DNA of 64,000 nucleotides. Origin: Hydrogenobaculum sp. Y04AAS1 (lineage in GTDB: Bacteria; Aquificota; Aquificia; Aquificales; Aquificaceae). Shown here piece after piece: positions 25,913-34,345 of the stretch. The stretch is taken from NCBI RefSeq assembly GCF_000020785.1, contig NC_011126.1:1364001-1428000 (forward strand), written 5' to 3'. Position numbers and translations under genes: made by a program. Numbering within the stretch: position 1 is the stretch's first letter; every line of letters begins with the position of its first letter. A model generated the notes under the pieces. That model worked only from the letters and a program-made list of their open reading frames with translations. It was not told the origin of the DNA and did not search any database.

Positions 25913-26393
25913 AGCCGCCTACTGTTACTTTGGTAAATTTAAAATCTCCTATCAAAGATCCGTCTTTTAAAAGCGCAATACCTCTTACATACGAACTCTG
26001 AGCCATTCTTATGGGTACTTGAAAGAATGCTTTTCCACTAAGAGGAGTAAGTTCTATATGAGATATATGTGGATCTGGGTTTTCATCTACAAATATATGA
26101 AGAGATTTTATATCCTCTATGGGATAATCTGCTTCTACAGACACTGGCACATGAAGTCCATTTTCTGCTATAGTAGGAGCGCTCAATTTTACCTTAGGGT
26201 CTTGCTTTACATCTTTTAGGCTTTTACCAAAAACCTTTTGAAGGGATTTCTCTATCTTCTCTAAACCCTTTTTATCCTCTTGGGGTGTTGCTGGGGCACC
26301 AAGAGATAAAACAGGTACTTCAAGAAGCGGGGCAAATGTTAGTCCAAGCCACGCACCGGTGCCAAGTTTAAATAGCTCTCTTCTGTTTAACAT
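25905..26393 (-). CDS. soxY: Sulfur carrier protein SoxY
   Basis: 162 residues. The Tat leader contains NRRELFKLGTGAWLG. The protein ends in VGGCG, the swinging C-terminal arm whose Cys161 carries the sulfur intermediate. Residues about 60-150 form the SoxY immunoglobulin-like domain. It works with SoxZ as the periplasmic carrier in thiosulfate oxidation. The C-terminus overlaps the HiPIP gene by 8 bp and its start overlaps the thioredoxin-like gene by 7 bp. Confidence 0.95.
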   Translation of the reverse strand: MLNRRELFKLGTGAWLGLTFAPLLEVPVLSLGAPATPQEDKKGLEKIEKSLQKVFGKSLKDVKQDPKVKLSAPTIAENGLHVPVSVEADYPIEDIKSLHIFVDENPDPHISHIELTPLSGKAFFQVPIRMAQSSYVRGIALLKDGSLIGDFKFTKVTVGGCG

Positions 26394-26800
26394 GAAAGGC
26401 CTCCTTTTTTAGCATTTAAACATATGTAGTTTAAGGTTTTTAAAAATGCTTTTGGGTTCATATCTCCAAAGGTTTTAAAGATAATGGTGTTTGACTTCGG
26501 ATTTATGAATATAGAAGTTGGGGTTCCAAAGACCCCCAATTTCCTACCAAGGGCTTTGCCAAAGTTTGAATTTAAGTCTACACTTGATACTATGAAGTGA
26601 TTGTCCATAAACTTTGACACATTTTGATTTGACAGCGTAAACATCTCCAGGTGCTTACAGTCCTCGCAGTTATCTTGATAAAAATAAACCATGAGGGGTT
26701 TATCTTGGGCTTTTGCTATATTAAAACCCTCTTTAAAATTGTACCAAGCACCCAAAGCTATATAAGGTATTATGGCTAAAAGCAGTATAACCTTTCTCAT
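26387..26800 (-). CDS. Periplasmic thioredoxin-like protein (SoxW-like)
   Basis: 137 residues with a signal peptide (about 1-17). The thioredoxin fold has active-site CEDC at 45-48 and a cis-Pro in FGTPTSIF. Such proteins in sox clusters (SoxW, SoxS) keep the SoxY cysteine reduced. Overlaps soxY and the DsrE-like gene by a few bases. CcdA, encoded at 47508-48359, could supply its electrons. Confidence 0.87.
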   Translation of the reverse strand: MRKVILLLAIIPYIALGAWYNFKEGFNIAKAQDKPLMVYFYQDNCEDCKHLEMFTLSNQNVSKFMDNHFIVSSVDLNSNFGKALGRKLGVFGTPTSIFINPKSNTIIFKTFGDMNPKAFLKTLNYICLNAKKGGLSC

Positions 26801-27252
26801 GGTCTTATGTAAGCGTATCCTTCGTGTTCTAACTTTGCGATCTCAAGTATGCCAGCGGGTATTACTTTTGCAAAACTTACTACATCTTTTGGTGATATGT
26901 GATAAGCGTTTAAAGATTCATGACACACTCTAAAATGTACTACACCTTCTTGTTGATAGGCTTGAAGTTGCATCTGCATATCAATGAGATTGTTAGCCAG
27001 GTTTGTATCTTTAGCAAAAGGCGTATTATCAAGGCTATTTAGCATGTATTTTATAGCAGGTCCATAAAAAACAAGGTAAAGCTGGAGATTTTTGGGATTG
27101 TTGCCGGTGTTGTGAGTAAGATTTCTGAGGTTGTTCATGATAAACTGAAACTTTGCATCATTCCCAGTATGCACATCAAACACTATCTTCACTGGATTTG
27201 CCAAAGCTAATGCGCTCATCATCATAAAAGCTACAATACCTTTCTTTAACAT
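26797..27252 (-). CDS. Exported DsrE-like sulfur-transfer protein
   Basis: 151 residues with a signal peptide (about 1-19). The mature part has the DsrE/DsrF fold pattern: VKIVFDVHTGND, then LQLYLVFYGPAIKYM and a cysteine in HFRVCHESL (C110), the likely persulfide carrier. Being periplasmic and in the sox operon, it may receive sulfane sulfur from SoxYZ. Start supported by a GGAGG ribosome binding site. Confidence 0.82.
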   Translation of the reverse strand: MLKKGIVAFMMMSALALANPVKIVFDVHTGNDAKFQFIMNNLRNLTHNTGNNPKNLQLYLVFYGPAIKYMLNSLDNTPFAKDTNLANNLIDMQMQLQAYQQEGVVHFRVCHESLNAYHISPKDVVSFAKVIPAGILEIAKLEHEGYAYIRP

Positions 27253-27304
27253 AAAACCTCCTTAAAATTTGAGTATATTATAAAATAATGAAGTTTCCAT
27301 GAAC

Positions 27305-28789
27305 TCAATAGACTAATTGAAGTTGTAACGTATAATCTACAAAGCTTTTGCCACATCCACCGCTCATTGGGCTTCCTCCTACACATTCAGCTGTTTTGAC
27401 CACGGTATTTGGATTTACAAAGTCGGCTCCTAAGGATACTTTTGCAGATTGATTTGCTATATAATAGTTTAAATATATAGATAGGTTGTCTATTTTGCCG
27501 TCTTGATAAGAACCGTTTGGGGCTTTTAATATATTGTTTGGATTAGGAGATACCGTACCGCTTGAGGAAACCGCATATACATTTTTGTTGGTGTAAGATT
27601 CATATCTCAGAGCCAATGCTGGTTTACCAATGCCTACAAATCTATCGTAAAGCCACTGGGTTTGTAAATAATATCCATCTGATTCAGGTTTGTTACCGTA
27701 TTTATCCCCAAAACCTAAGTCTTTATTTACTATATAACCGGCTTGAAACTGCGGCGCAAAATTACCAAATTTATTTTCATAAAATATATCAATATCGTAA
27801 GCTTTTGATGTGACAGATGAAGCAGGTATTATTATATTTTGAGAAGGGTTATTAGGATTTGGCACTTGGCAGTTTGAAGTAGGCAAACCGTTGCACTCCC
27901 TTTTTTGTGTTTCATAACCTATACCTATTTGCAAGGTTTTCTTATGCCCTAAATAAGTATCTCTCATCATGTATGTTGGGTCTGACGAAAAGCCCAAAAA
28001 CGTAGGTACAAACACAAATCTAAAAGAATATTTTAAATTGGGATTATCTGTTTGATAAGCGTTGCCAGGATTTGACAAAGACGTTTGATAATCGTATTTG
28101 CCTTGACCTACCATTGCATAGTACTTGAACATACCTTTTGCCAAATTACCCCAGATTGACACTCCCATATCCCTAAAAGCTGAAGTAACACCGGGCTCTC
28201 CTTTTATACCAGGTAAAGAACCATAACCAAGTGGGAAGAACGGGTTTATGAAAGAAAGTGCTGGAGTTTTAGGGTTGTCTTGATTTATGACATCATCTAT
28301 AGGTCCTATACCGTATCCGTAATAACTTGGTATAACAAGCGTATAAAGACCAGATAATGATATTCTTGAAAATGGATCTCTAAACTCTCCAAAAGTTATA
28401 TTAAAAGCGTTTGATGGTGTAAAGCCTATGTAAGCATCTTGTAAAACAGAGCTTTGTACGGTTCCTTGATGAGGTCTTGCGCTACCGTCAAATCCCAAAG
28501 CGTTGTTGTCTGCAAAATCAAAAAATGCACCAAATTGAATATACTTATTTACTTGGCCTTCTATACCAATTCTTGCATCCCTTACAGAGAAGTTTGTGGC
28601 GCTTTTAGTATTTTGAGAAACTTGACCATCAGATTGTGTCCATATTTGTGTCAAAAAGTTTAAACTTATGAAAGATGTTTTTGATTGCTTTAATACTATA
28701 CCCTCTGTGGGTAAAAGAGGAAATATCCATGCTCCGTGTGCTATACTGGTAGCAAAAACGGCTGATAAAAGTATTTTGGCTTTTCTCAT
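27305..28789 (-). CDS. Outer-membrane porin-like beta-barrel (first gene of the sox cluster)
   Basis: 494 residues with a signal peptide (about 1-19). The rest is a beta-rich barrel resembling phosphate-selective (OprO/OprP-like) porins: RDARIGIEGQVNKYIQFGAFFDFADN and a final strand ending in LQLQLVY. Four cysteines in CNGLPTSNC and CVGGSPMSGGC could make disulfides in loops. Ribosome binding site AGGAGG. Spacing of about 50 bp to the DsrE-like gene suggests co-transcription; it may let thiosulfate or sulfate pass the outer membrane. Confidence 0.78.
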   Translation of the reverse strand: MRKAKILLSAVFATSIAHGAWIFPLLPTEGIVLKQSKTSFISLNFLTQIWTQSDGQVSQNTKSATNFSVRDARIGIEGQVNKYIQFGAFFDFADNNALGFDGSARPHQGTVQSSVLQDAYIGFTPSNAFNITFGEFRDPFSRISLSGLYTLVIPSYYGYGIGPIDDVINQDNPKTPALSFINPFFPLGYGSLPGIKGEPGVTSAFRDMGVSIWGNLAKGMFKYYAMVGQGKYDYQTSLSNPGNAYQTDNPNLKYSFRFVFVPTFLGFSSDPTYMMRDTYLGHKKTLQIGIGYETQKRECNGLPTSNCQVPNPNNPSQNIIIPASSVTSKAYDIDIFYENKFGNFAPQFQAGYIVNKDLGFGDKYGNKPESDGYYLQTQWLYDRFVGIGKPALALRYESYTNKNVYAVSSSGTVSPNPNNILKAPNGSYQDGKIDNLSIYLNYYIANQSAKVSLGADFVNPNTVVKTAECVGGSPMSGGCGKSFVDYTLQLQLVY

Positions 28790-28938
28790 AGATCCTCCTA
28801 TAGCTAAACTTCAAATAATATTAAGTTTTTTTCTTTTTTTTGTGTTAAGTTGTTCTAATAACGTTAATTTTTTATAATTATATTTATATATCAATATATT
28901 AGAATTAAATCTTTTATAATTTTTCGTTTAACTAGCGA

Positions 28939-28944
28939 TATAAT
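28939..28944 (+). promoter_or_regulatory. -10 TATAAT of the small outer-membrane protein gene
   Basis: TATAAT in the divergent, very AT-rich region between the porin gene and 28963. A Shine-Dalgarno AGGAGG lies between it and the ATG. Confidence 0.5.
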
Positions 28945-28962
28945 TTTTATAGGAGGTGTTTT

Positions 28963-29523
28963 ATGAGAAAGTTCTTGATGGGTTTGTTGGTTTTTGGCGG
29001 TATGGCTATAGCACAGCCTTATTATGGTGATAACGTTAGCACTCAGAATCTTGGTGATTTTACATCGTATATGAAGCTTGATTATATGCATTTTACGGGT
29101 TCTCATATAAGTAGTTTTGATGGGCCTTATCTTGGTGTTGGTATAGATTGGAACTGTAGGCTTTTTAAAGTGGCTTACGGACAGTTAAAACCCTCTTTAC
29201 AGCTTGGTACAGGTAGAGCTTACGGAGATGGTTCTCATCTTGATTTTTCAAATATAGAACTTAACATGAGATACCTATATCCTATAGGTCAAAATCTTTT
29301 TGCTGGTTTTGGTGCTGGTATAGGAGCAGCAGATGTAAAACTCCAAGGGATGTCCGCTGGTATGGTAGGTACTATGCAAGGCTCTGGAGAGCTTGATGTT
29401 AAGATATCTCCAAATATATACATAGGAGCTCAAGCAAAGTATCAGTTTGCCACCGAGTACAAAAACACTGGTATAAACCCTGATAACTATAGGCTTGGCA
29501 TAAAACTTGGTATGTTGTTTTAA
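28963..29523 (+). CDS. Small outer-membrane beta-barrel protein
   Basis: 186 residues with a signal peptide (about 1-18, cut near AIA-QP). The mature part alternates hydrophobic and polar residues with Gly and aromatic residues and ends in a Phe-terminated strand (GIKLGMLF), as in eight-stranded outer-membrane proteins, possibly YfaZ-like. Strong ribosome binding site AGGAGG suggests high expression. Function unknown. It stands as a single gene divergent from the sox cluster. Confidence 0.75.
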   Translation: MRKFLMGLLVFGGMAIAQPYYGDNVSTQNLGDFTSYMKLDYMHFTGSHISSFDGPYLGVGIDWNCRLFKVAYGQLKPSLQLGTGRAYGDGSHLDFSNIELNMRYLYPIGQNLFAGFGAGIGAADVKLQGMSAGMVGTMQGSGELDVKISPNIYIGAQAKYQFATEYKNTGINPDNYRLGIKLGMLF

Positions 29524-29547
29524 GCTTGAAAACTTTGTAAGAGATTC

Positions 29548-29553
29548 TATATT
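29548..29553 (+). promoter_or_regulatory. -10-like TATATT, 6 nt before trpG/pabA
   Basis: TATATT, 6 nt, ATG; no Shine-Dalgarno. Leaderless pattern. Confidence 0.45.
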
Positions 29554-29559
29554 TTAAGT

Positions 29560-30150
29560 ATGAAGCTTTTGATGATAGATAATTATGACTCTTTTACTTA
29601 CAACTTGGTGCAGTATTTTAATATATTGGGTCAAGATGTAGAAGTTGTGAAAAACGACGAGATAAAACCAGAAGATATAAAAGATATGGACATAGACGCT
29701 ATAGTGATATCTCCAGGACCTTGCTCTCCGAAAGAGGCGGGTATATCTGTAGGTGTGATAAAAATGTACAAAGATATATTTCCCATATTGGGGGTTTGCT
29801 TGGGACATCAAAGTATAGGATATGCTTTTGGAGCTAATATAATAAAAGCCAAAAGACTTATGCATGGAAAAACCTCTATGATATCTCATGATAACGAGGG
29901 TCTTTACAAAGGTTTACCAAATCCCTTTAAAGCGGTAAGATATCATTCGTTGGTGATAGATAAAAGTACGTTGACAGATGAGTTTGTTGTAGATGCTATG
30001 GCTGAAGATGGTGATATAATGGGCATAAGACATAAAACCCTTCCTATTTTTGGTGTGCAGTTTCATCCAGAGTCCATAGTTTCTGAGCACGGGTTTGATA
30101 TACTAAAAAACTTTTTACAAAAAGCTAAATTGAGTTATAATAGAGTTTAA
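29560..30150 (+). CDS. trpG: Anthranilate/aminodeoxychorismate synthase glutamine amidotransferase subunit
   Basis: 196 residues, class I glutamine amidotransferase. The nucleophile motif is GVCLGHQSIG and the His-Glu pair of the triad is in FHPESI. NYDSFTYNLVQYF at the N-terminus is characteristic of TrpG/PabA. It supplies ammonia for tryptophan or folate synthesis and may serve both. No trpE or pabB is nearby. Confidence 0.92.
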   Translation: MKLLMIDNYDSFTYNLVQYFNILGQDVEVVKNDEIKPEDIKDMDIDAIVISPGPCSPKEAGISVGVIKMYKDIFPILGVCLGHQSIGYAFGANIIKAKRLMHGKTSMISHDNEGLYKGLPNPFKAVRYHSLVIDKSTLTDEFVVDAMAEDGDIMGIRHKTLPIFGVQFHPESIVSEHGFDILKNFLQKAKLSYNRV

Positions 30151-30170
30151 ACGGATAGGAGGTTTGCATC

Positions 30171-30353
30171 ATGAAAGGAGTTGCTCTTTTGTGGCTCACA
30201 ACGCTGGTTTTAGTAGTGGCTGAAGTGGCTGGTGCTATTTTGTGGCATGGGCAAGAACACTCTACGGTTACATTTGGTTTTCTCATGGTGGTGGCTGCTG
30301 TTATAAACGGTATTTGGGCAGGATTGGTGGTACCTTTAGCAGCTAAAGACTAA
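30171..30353 (+). CDS. Small two-helix membrane protein, unknown
   Basis: 60 residues with a good ribosome binding site (TAGGAGG, 8 nt). Two hydrophobic helices (about 5-24 and 34-55) are joined by a loop WHGQEHSTV. It lies 20 bp after trpG and 5 bp before the ABC transporter pair. The His-containing loop would be exposed on one membrane face. No family recognised. Confidence 0.65.
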   Translation: MKGVALLWLTTLVLVVAEVAGAILWHGQEHSTVTFGFLMVVAAVINGIWAGLVVPLAAKD

Positions 30354-30358
30354 AGCGT

Positions 30359-31147
30359 TTGGAAGAGTATTTTTTAGAAGTAAAAGACCTAAAGAAAAAT
30401 TACAACGGTCTTGAGGCTTTAAAAGGCATAAGTTTTGAAGTAAAAAAAGGCGAGATTTTTGGTCTTCTTGGTACAAACGGTGCTGGGAAGACCACCACTA
30501 TAAAAATAATAGCCGGTATAATACCATCCACTTCTGGTGAAGTAAAAATTCAAGGAAAATCTATAAAAGAAAATCCCATCAAGATAAAAAGCCAAATTGG
30601 CTATGTGCCTCAAGACATTTCTATAATACCTAACCTAAGCGCTTACGAAAATCTAAGGCTTATAGGAAAGCTTTACGGCGTTTCTAAAGATAGTGTAGAA
30701 AAGATGCTAAAAGCCGTTAATCTATGGGATAGAAAAGATTCTATGGTTCAAACGTTTTCTGGTGGTATGATAAGGAAGTTAGAGATTGCTATGGCGCTTT
30801 TGCACAGTCCAAAACTGCTTCTTTTAGATGAGCCAAGCGTAGGTCTTGATCCAAACTCTAAGCTTAGTATATGGAGTTTTTTAAAATCAAAAAAACAAGA
30901 TATGGCAGTTTTAATCACTACCCACGATATGAACGAAGCTGAACGTATATGCGATAGAATAGCAATCATGAAAAAAGGGCAAATAGTGGCAAAAGGTACA
31001 TTAGAAGAGCTAAGAGAACTCATTGGCGACAAAAATGCCTCTTTGGAAGAGATCTTTATTCAGCTTACCGGTGAGAATATCGAAGAAGATACCCAAGATA
31101 TAAAATCTATAAGAAAAACAAGGAATATAGTCAAAAGGCTTAGTTAG
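30359..31147 (+). CDS. ABC transporter ATP-binding protein
   Basis: 262 residues with TTG at 30359 as the only sensible start (LEEYFLEVKDLKKNY). Walker A is GTNGAGKTT, the Q-loop is in YVPQD, the ABC signature is FSGGMIRKLE and Walker B LLLLDEPSVGLDP with the H-loop in ITTHDM. It is of the ABC-2 exporter type (drug, lipid or polysaccharide) and pairs with the permease that starts at the base after its stop. Confidence 0.94.
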   Translation: MEEYFLEVKDLKKNYNGLEALKGISFEVKKGEIFGLLGTNGAGKTTTIKIIAGIIPSTSGEVKIQGKSIKENPIKIKSQIGYVPQDISIIPNLSAYENLRLIGKLYGVSKDSVEKMLKAVNLWDRKDSMVQTFSGGMIRKLEIAMALLHSPKLLLLDEPSVGLDPNSKLSIWSFLKSKKQDMAVLITTHDMNEAERICDRIAIMKKGQIVAKGTLEELRELIGDKNASLEEIFIQLTGENIEEDTQDIKSIRKTRNIVKRLS

Positions 31148-31912
31148 ATGTGGTTTTTGGCTTTTATAAGAGGAAGCTTTGTAATACTTGAAATAGAACT
31201 AAGAAAGATGATACGTCAAAAAGTAGATATAATAACGAGGGCTTTTCAACCACTTATTTGGATACTGCTTTTTGGCAATGTGTTTAAAAATATAAAGAGC
31301 ATTCCCATAAAAGGCGATTACCTTTCTTTTATGACACCGGGTATTTTGGCTCAATCTGTGATGTTTGTTTCATTTTTTTATGGTATATCTTTAATATGGG
31401 ACAAAGATCAAGGTCAGATAACGAGATTTTTAAGTGCTCCTATACCTTATTCTTCTATTACCACTGGCAAAGCTATTTTCTCTGGTGTTAGATCTTTAGT
31501 GCAAGCTTTTTTAATAATGATACTCTCAAAAGCCATAAACGTTAACATCTATATAAACATTTATACAATTTTGCTTTCAATTGTTGTTATCATGCTATCT
31601 GGTATATGTTTTGCCAGTTTTTCTATGCTAATAGCCTCGATATTTAAAAATGTTGAGAGGTTTATGAGCGTAATTCAAATAATAACGATGCCTATTTTTT
31701 TCTCCAGCAGTGCTTTATACCCTATATCTTTGATGCCAAGATGGTTAAAAGTGGTGGCGCTGTTAAATCCCCTTACTTATTCTGTAGAGGGTTTAAGGCT
31801 TTTACTTTATAAAAACAGCCTTGATATAAGTATACCTCTTTTGGTGCTTTCTTCCTACAGCATTGTTTTGTTGGTTTTTAGCGCTTATTCTATAAAAAAG
31901 CTTGTAAATTGA
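31148..31912 (+). CDS. ABC-2 type transporter permease
   Basis: 254 residues with about six membrane helices. The C-terminal pattern PRWLKVVALLNPLTYSVEGLR is the ABC-2 membrane-protein signature. It forms an export system with the ATPase immediately upstream. The substrate cannot be deduced. Confidence 0.93.
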   Translation: MWFLAFIRGSFVILEIELRKMIRQKVDIITRAFQPLIWILLFGNVFKNIKSIPIKGDYLSFMTPGILAQSVMFVSFFYGISLIWDKDQGQITRFLSAPIPYSSITTGKAIFSGVRSLVQAFLIMILSKAINVNIYINIYTILLSIVVIMLSGICFASFSMLIASIFKNVERFMSVIQIITMPIFFSSSALYPISLMPRWLKVVALLNPLTYSVEGLRLLLYKNSLDISIPLLVLSSYSIVLLVFSAYSIKKLVN

Positions 31913-31936
31913 AATCTCTTAACTAGATTGTTATGA

Positions 31937-31942
31937 TATAAT
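31937..31942 (+). promoter_or_regulatory. -10 TATAAT before tRNA-Ser
   Basis: TATAAT ends 10 nt before the mature tRNA 5' end. No clear -35 was seen. Confidence 0.5.
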
Positions 31943-31952
31943 GTTTAGGTAA

Positions 31953-32044
31953 GGAGAGGTGGCCGAGTGGTCGAAGGCGGCGCCCTGCTAAGGCGTTGTA
32001 CGGTTAAAGCCGTACCGCAGGTTCGAATCCTGTCCTCTCCGCCA
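31953..32044 (+). tRNA. tRNA-Ser(GCT)
   Basis: Class II cloverleaf with a long variable arm (TTGTACGGTTAAAGCCGTACCG). The acceptor GGAGAGG pairs with CCTCTCC. The anticodon loop CTGCTAA gives GCT, reading AGC/AGU. CCA is encoded (32042-32044), unlike the tRNA-Leu and tRNA-Phe genes of this window. Confidence 0.96.
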
Positions 32045-32052
32045 TATCTTAA

Positions 32053-32355
32053 CTATTTATGCTTTCTTTCAAACATCCAAGGCATCGGCCCGCAGTAGTA
32101 AGGATTTGGATAGGGACAAGCTGGTGGCATATATCCTCCCCAAAGCTCGTATAGGTTGCAGCCTTTTAAATCTTTCCAAGACTGGGCTTGATCTACACAT
32201 ATCTCCATATTTTGTAGCATGTCTATTTTATCGTGTATAACCTCCAAAAGATAGGCTTTTTCTTGGTTTAGCATTATACCATCATCAGCATATGAAGTAT
32301 TAAATCCTAAAAGCCAAATACCCACTATTAAACCTGCTTTTAAAAGATTTTTCAT
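32053..32355 (-). CDS. Small exported cysteine-containing protein, unknown
   Basis: 100 residues with a signal peptide (about 1-23, cut near SYA-DD). The mature 77 residues contain four cysteines (in MEICVD, KGCNL, PACPYP, YYCGP), an even number that suits two disulfides. The Pro/Tyr-rich tail reads MPPACPYPNPYYCGP. Ribosome binding site AGGAGG. It stands alone between tRNA-Ser and the divergent ferredoxin gene. No family recognised. Confidence 0.7.
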   Translation of the reverse strand: MKNLLKAGLIVGIWLLGFNTSYADDGIMLNQEKAYLLEVIHDKIDMLQNMEICVDQAQSWKDLKGCNLYELWGGYMPPACPYPNPYYCGPMPWMFERKHK

Positions 32356-32433
32356 GTTTAAAACCTCCTATTTAGAATTTAAGCACACATATATGAATAT
32401 TTGATGAATAGTCTTGTTTTATTTAAAAGATGC

Positions 32434-32444
32434 TATAATATAAT
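32434..32444 (+). promoter_or_regulatory. Overlapping TATAAT boxes before the ferredoxin-like gene
   Basis: Two overlapping TATAAT copies (32434-32439 and 32439-32444) end 10 and 5 nt before the ATG. No ribosome binding site follows. Confidence 0.5.
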
Positions 32445-32449
32445 CTCCT

Positions 32450-32962
32450 ATGGAAAAATACGTAATGCTTATGGATATAGATAGATGTATAGGATGTATG
32501 TCTTGCGAAGTGGCCTGCAAGCAAGAAAAGGGCCTTTTCCAAGAAGGACCAAGACCCATGAAGGTACTTAGATTTGAACATTACGAAGAAGAACAGATTT
32601 CTTACTTTATGCCTATGAACTGTTTTCACTGCGATGTAGCCCCTTGTGTATACGCTTGTCCCACTTCAGCTATGACAAAAAGAGATGACGGTCTTGTGTT
32701 TGTGAGGGATAACCTTTGTATAGGCTGTAAAGCTTGTATAATAGCCTGTCCTTACGGGGCTATAAGCTTTAACCCAGAAACTGAAAAAGTGGTAAAGTGT
32801 GATTTTTGTATAAACAGACTTGAAAAAGGGCTTTTACCCTCTTGTGTAACCAAGTGCACTACAAATTGCCTTTACTTTGTAAAAGTAGATTATCCTATAC
32901 CTCAAAAACACATTTCCAAAAGCTTTGATGTTTACAATGAATTTAGACTGCAAGAAGTATAA
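32450..32962 (+). CDS. Four-cluster ferredoxin-like electron transfer subunit (DmsB/PsrB type)
   Basis: 170 residues with sixteen cysteines in four groups: 13/16/19/23, 58/61/66/70, 90/93/96/100 and 117/120/132/136, enough for four [4Fe-4S] clusters; C140 is extra. This is the electron-transfer subunit of molybdopterin oxidoreductases or hydrogenase/formate-type complexes. No catalytic subunit or membrane anchor is next to it, so its partner lies elsewhere. No signal peptide, so it is cytoplasmic. The 3' end overlaps murE. Confidence 0.88.
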   Translation: MEKYVMLMDIDRCIGCMSCEVACKQEKGLFQEGPRPMKVLRFEHYEEEQISYFMPMNCFHCDVAPCVYACPTSAMTKRDDGLVFVRDNLCIGCKACIIACPYGAISFNPETEKVVKCDFCINRLEKGLLPSCVTKCTTNCLYFVKVDYPIPQKHISKSFDVYNEFRLQEV

Positions 32963-34319
32963 TATTACAGACAACTCTAAAGAGGTAGATAAAAATACGG
33001 TATTTTTTGCTATAAGAGGAGTTTCAAAAGACGGTCATGATTTTATAGAAGAAGCCATTGAAAAAGGAGCTCCTTACGTTGTAGCAGAAAAACCTTTTAA
33101 GGATTTTAAAAATATAATAGTAGTAGAAGATTCTAAAAAAGCTTTTGGAGAGTGTGTAAAAGCTCATTTTGACAACCCAGATGAACATCTGAAGGTCATA
33201 GGTGTCACAGGGACCAACGGCAAAACAAGCACCACACATATAATACACGCTATTTTGTCTCAAAAATATAAAGGTGGTATCATTGGTACCATGTATTATA
33301 AATTGGGAAATGAGGTTATAGAGGCCCCAAACACGACCCCAGGTGTGAAAACGTGGTTTAGCCTTTTATCAAAAGCCAAAGAAAAAGGGCTTGATTTTGT
33401 GGCGGCAGAAGTATCTTCTCACGCTTTGGATCAACTCAGGGTTTATCCTACAAAGTTTTTTGCCACTGTCTTTACAAATCTTACCCAAGATCATCTTGAT
33501 TATCATAAGACCATGGAAAACTATTTCAACGCCAAAAGAAGGCTTTTTAAAGATTATGAGTATGAGGTTTGTGTTTTAAATATAGACGATGATTACGGTA
33601 GCATGCTTTATGAGGAGTTTAAAGACAAAGCTATAACTTATGGGTATTCGGAAAACGCCCATCTAAAGATAGATTATTTTGATCAAGAAAACAAGGTTTT
33701 TGGCTTTTACTATAAAAATAAACATTATGAGATTAAGACAAACCTAAAAGGGGATTTTCAAGCTTACAACATGGGAGCAAGTATACTTCTTGGCTTTTAT
33801 ATGGGGTTTGATATAGAGGAGATTCAAAGAGGTATTCTTTCTTTAAGCTCAATACCAGGAAGGTTTGAAACGATAGAGTTAAACGGTGTTAAGGTGGTAA
33901 TAGATTATGCTCATACACCAGATGCCCTTGAAAAGCTTTTAAAAACCGCAAAAGCAATAACCAAAAACCGTCTTATATGTGTCTTTGGTGCAGGTGGAAA
34001 CCGTGATAAAACCAAAAGACCAAAGATGGGCAAAATAGCTTCAGAACTTTCTGACATATCAATAATAACCTCCGATAATCCAAGGTTTGAAGAGTCGATG
34101 GATATTATCAAAGATATACTTGAGGGTATAGACCCATCTAAAGGGCCTATGGTGGAAGAGGACCGCAAAAAAGCCATAGCTTTGGCTCTTGATATAGCCC
34201 TTGATGGTGATGTGGTGGTAATAGCTGGTAAAGGACATGAGGATTACCAGGAGATAAAAGGTGTGAAATATCATTTTAGTGATAAAGAAGAGGTGCTAAA
34301 GTATAAAAATAACACTTAG
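32937..34319 (+). CDS. murE: UDP-MurNAc-tripeptide synthetase
   Basis: About 460 residues from ATG 32937; an ATG at 32928 is also possible. Both lie inside the end of the ferredoxin gene, giving a 26-bp overlap with 32937. Three Mur-ligase domains are present: the N-terminal UDP-binding domain, the ATPase with GVTGTNGKTSTTH, and the C-terminal domain with TSDNPRFEE. The DNPR motif marks enzymes that add meso-diaminopimelate, so the peptidoglycan is probably of the DAP type. Confidence 0.95.
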   Translation: MNLDCKKYNITDNSKEVDKNTVFFAIRGVSKDGHDFIEEAIEKGAPYVVAEKPFKDFKNIIVVEDSKKAFGECVKAHFDNPDEHLKVIGVTGTNGKTSTTHIIHAILSQKYKGGIIGTMYYKLGNEVIEAPNTTPGVKTWFSLLSKAKEKGLDFVAAEVSSHALDQLRVYPTKFFATVFTNLTQDHLDYHKTMENYFNAKRRLFKDYEYEVCVLNIDDDYGSMLYEEFKDKAITYGYSENAHLKIDYFDQENKVFGFYYKNKHYEIKTNLKGDFQAYNMGASILLGFYMGFDIEEIQRGILSLSSIPGRFETIELNGVKVVIDYAHTPDALEKLLKTAKAITKNRLICVFGAGGNRDKTKRPKMGKIASELSDISIITSDNPRFEESMDIIKDILEGIDPSKGPMVEEDRKKAIALALDIALDGDVVVIAGKGHEDYQEIKGVKYHFSDKEEVLKYKNNT

Positions 34320-34332
34320 CATATAAACGCTG

Positions 34333-34338
34333 TATAAT
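34333..34338 (+). promoter_or_regulatory. -10 TATAAT, 7 nt before nth
   Basis: Perfect TATAAT, 7 nt, ATG; no ribosome binding site. Confidence 0.6.
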
Positions 34339-34345
34339 AATTTAT

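Noticed and set aside
30354..30361. Search for an ATG start for the ABC ATPase
   Set aside because: No in-frame ATG lies near the expected N-terminus; TTG at 30359 gives the normal family start, so a rare start codon is accepted.
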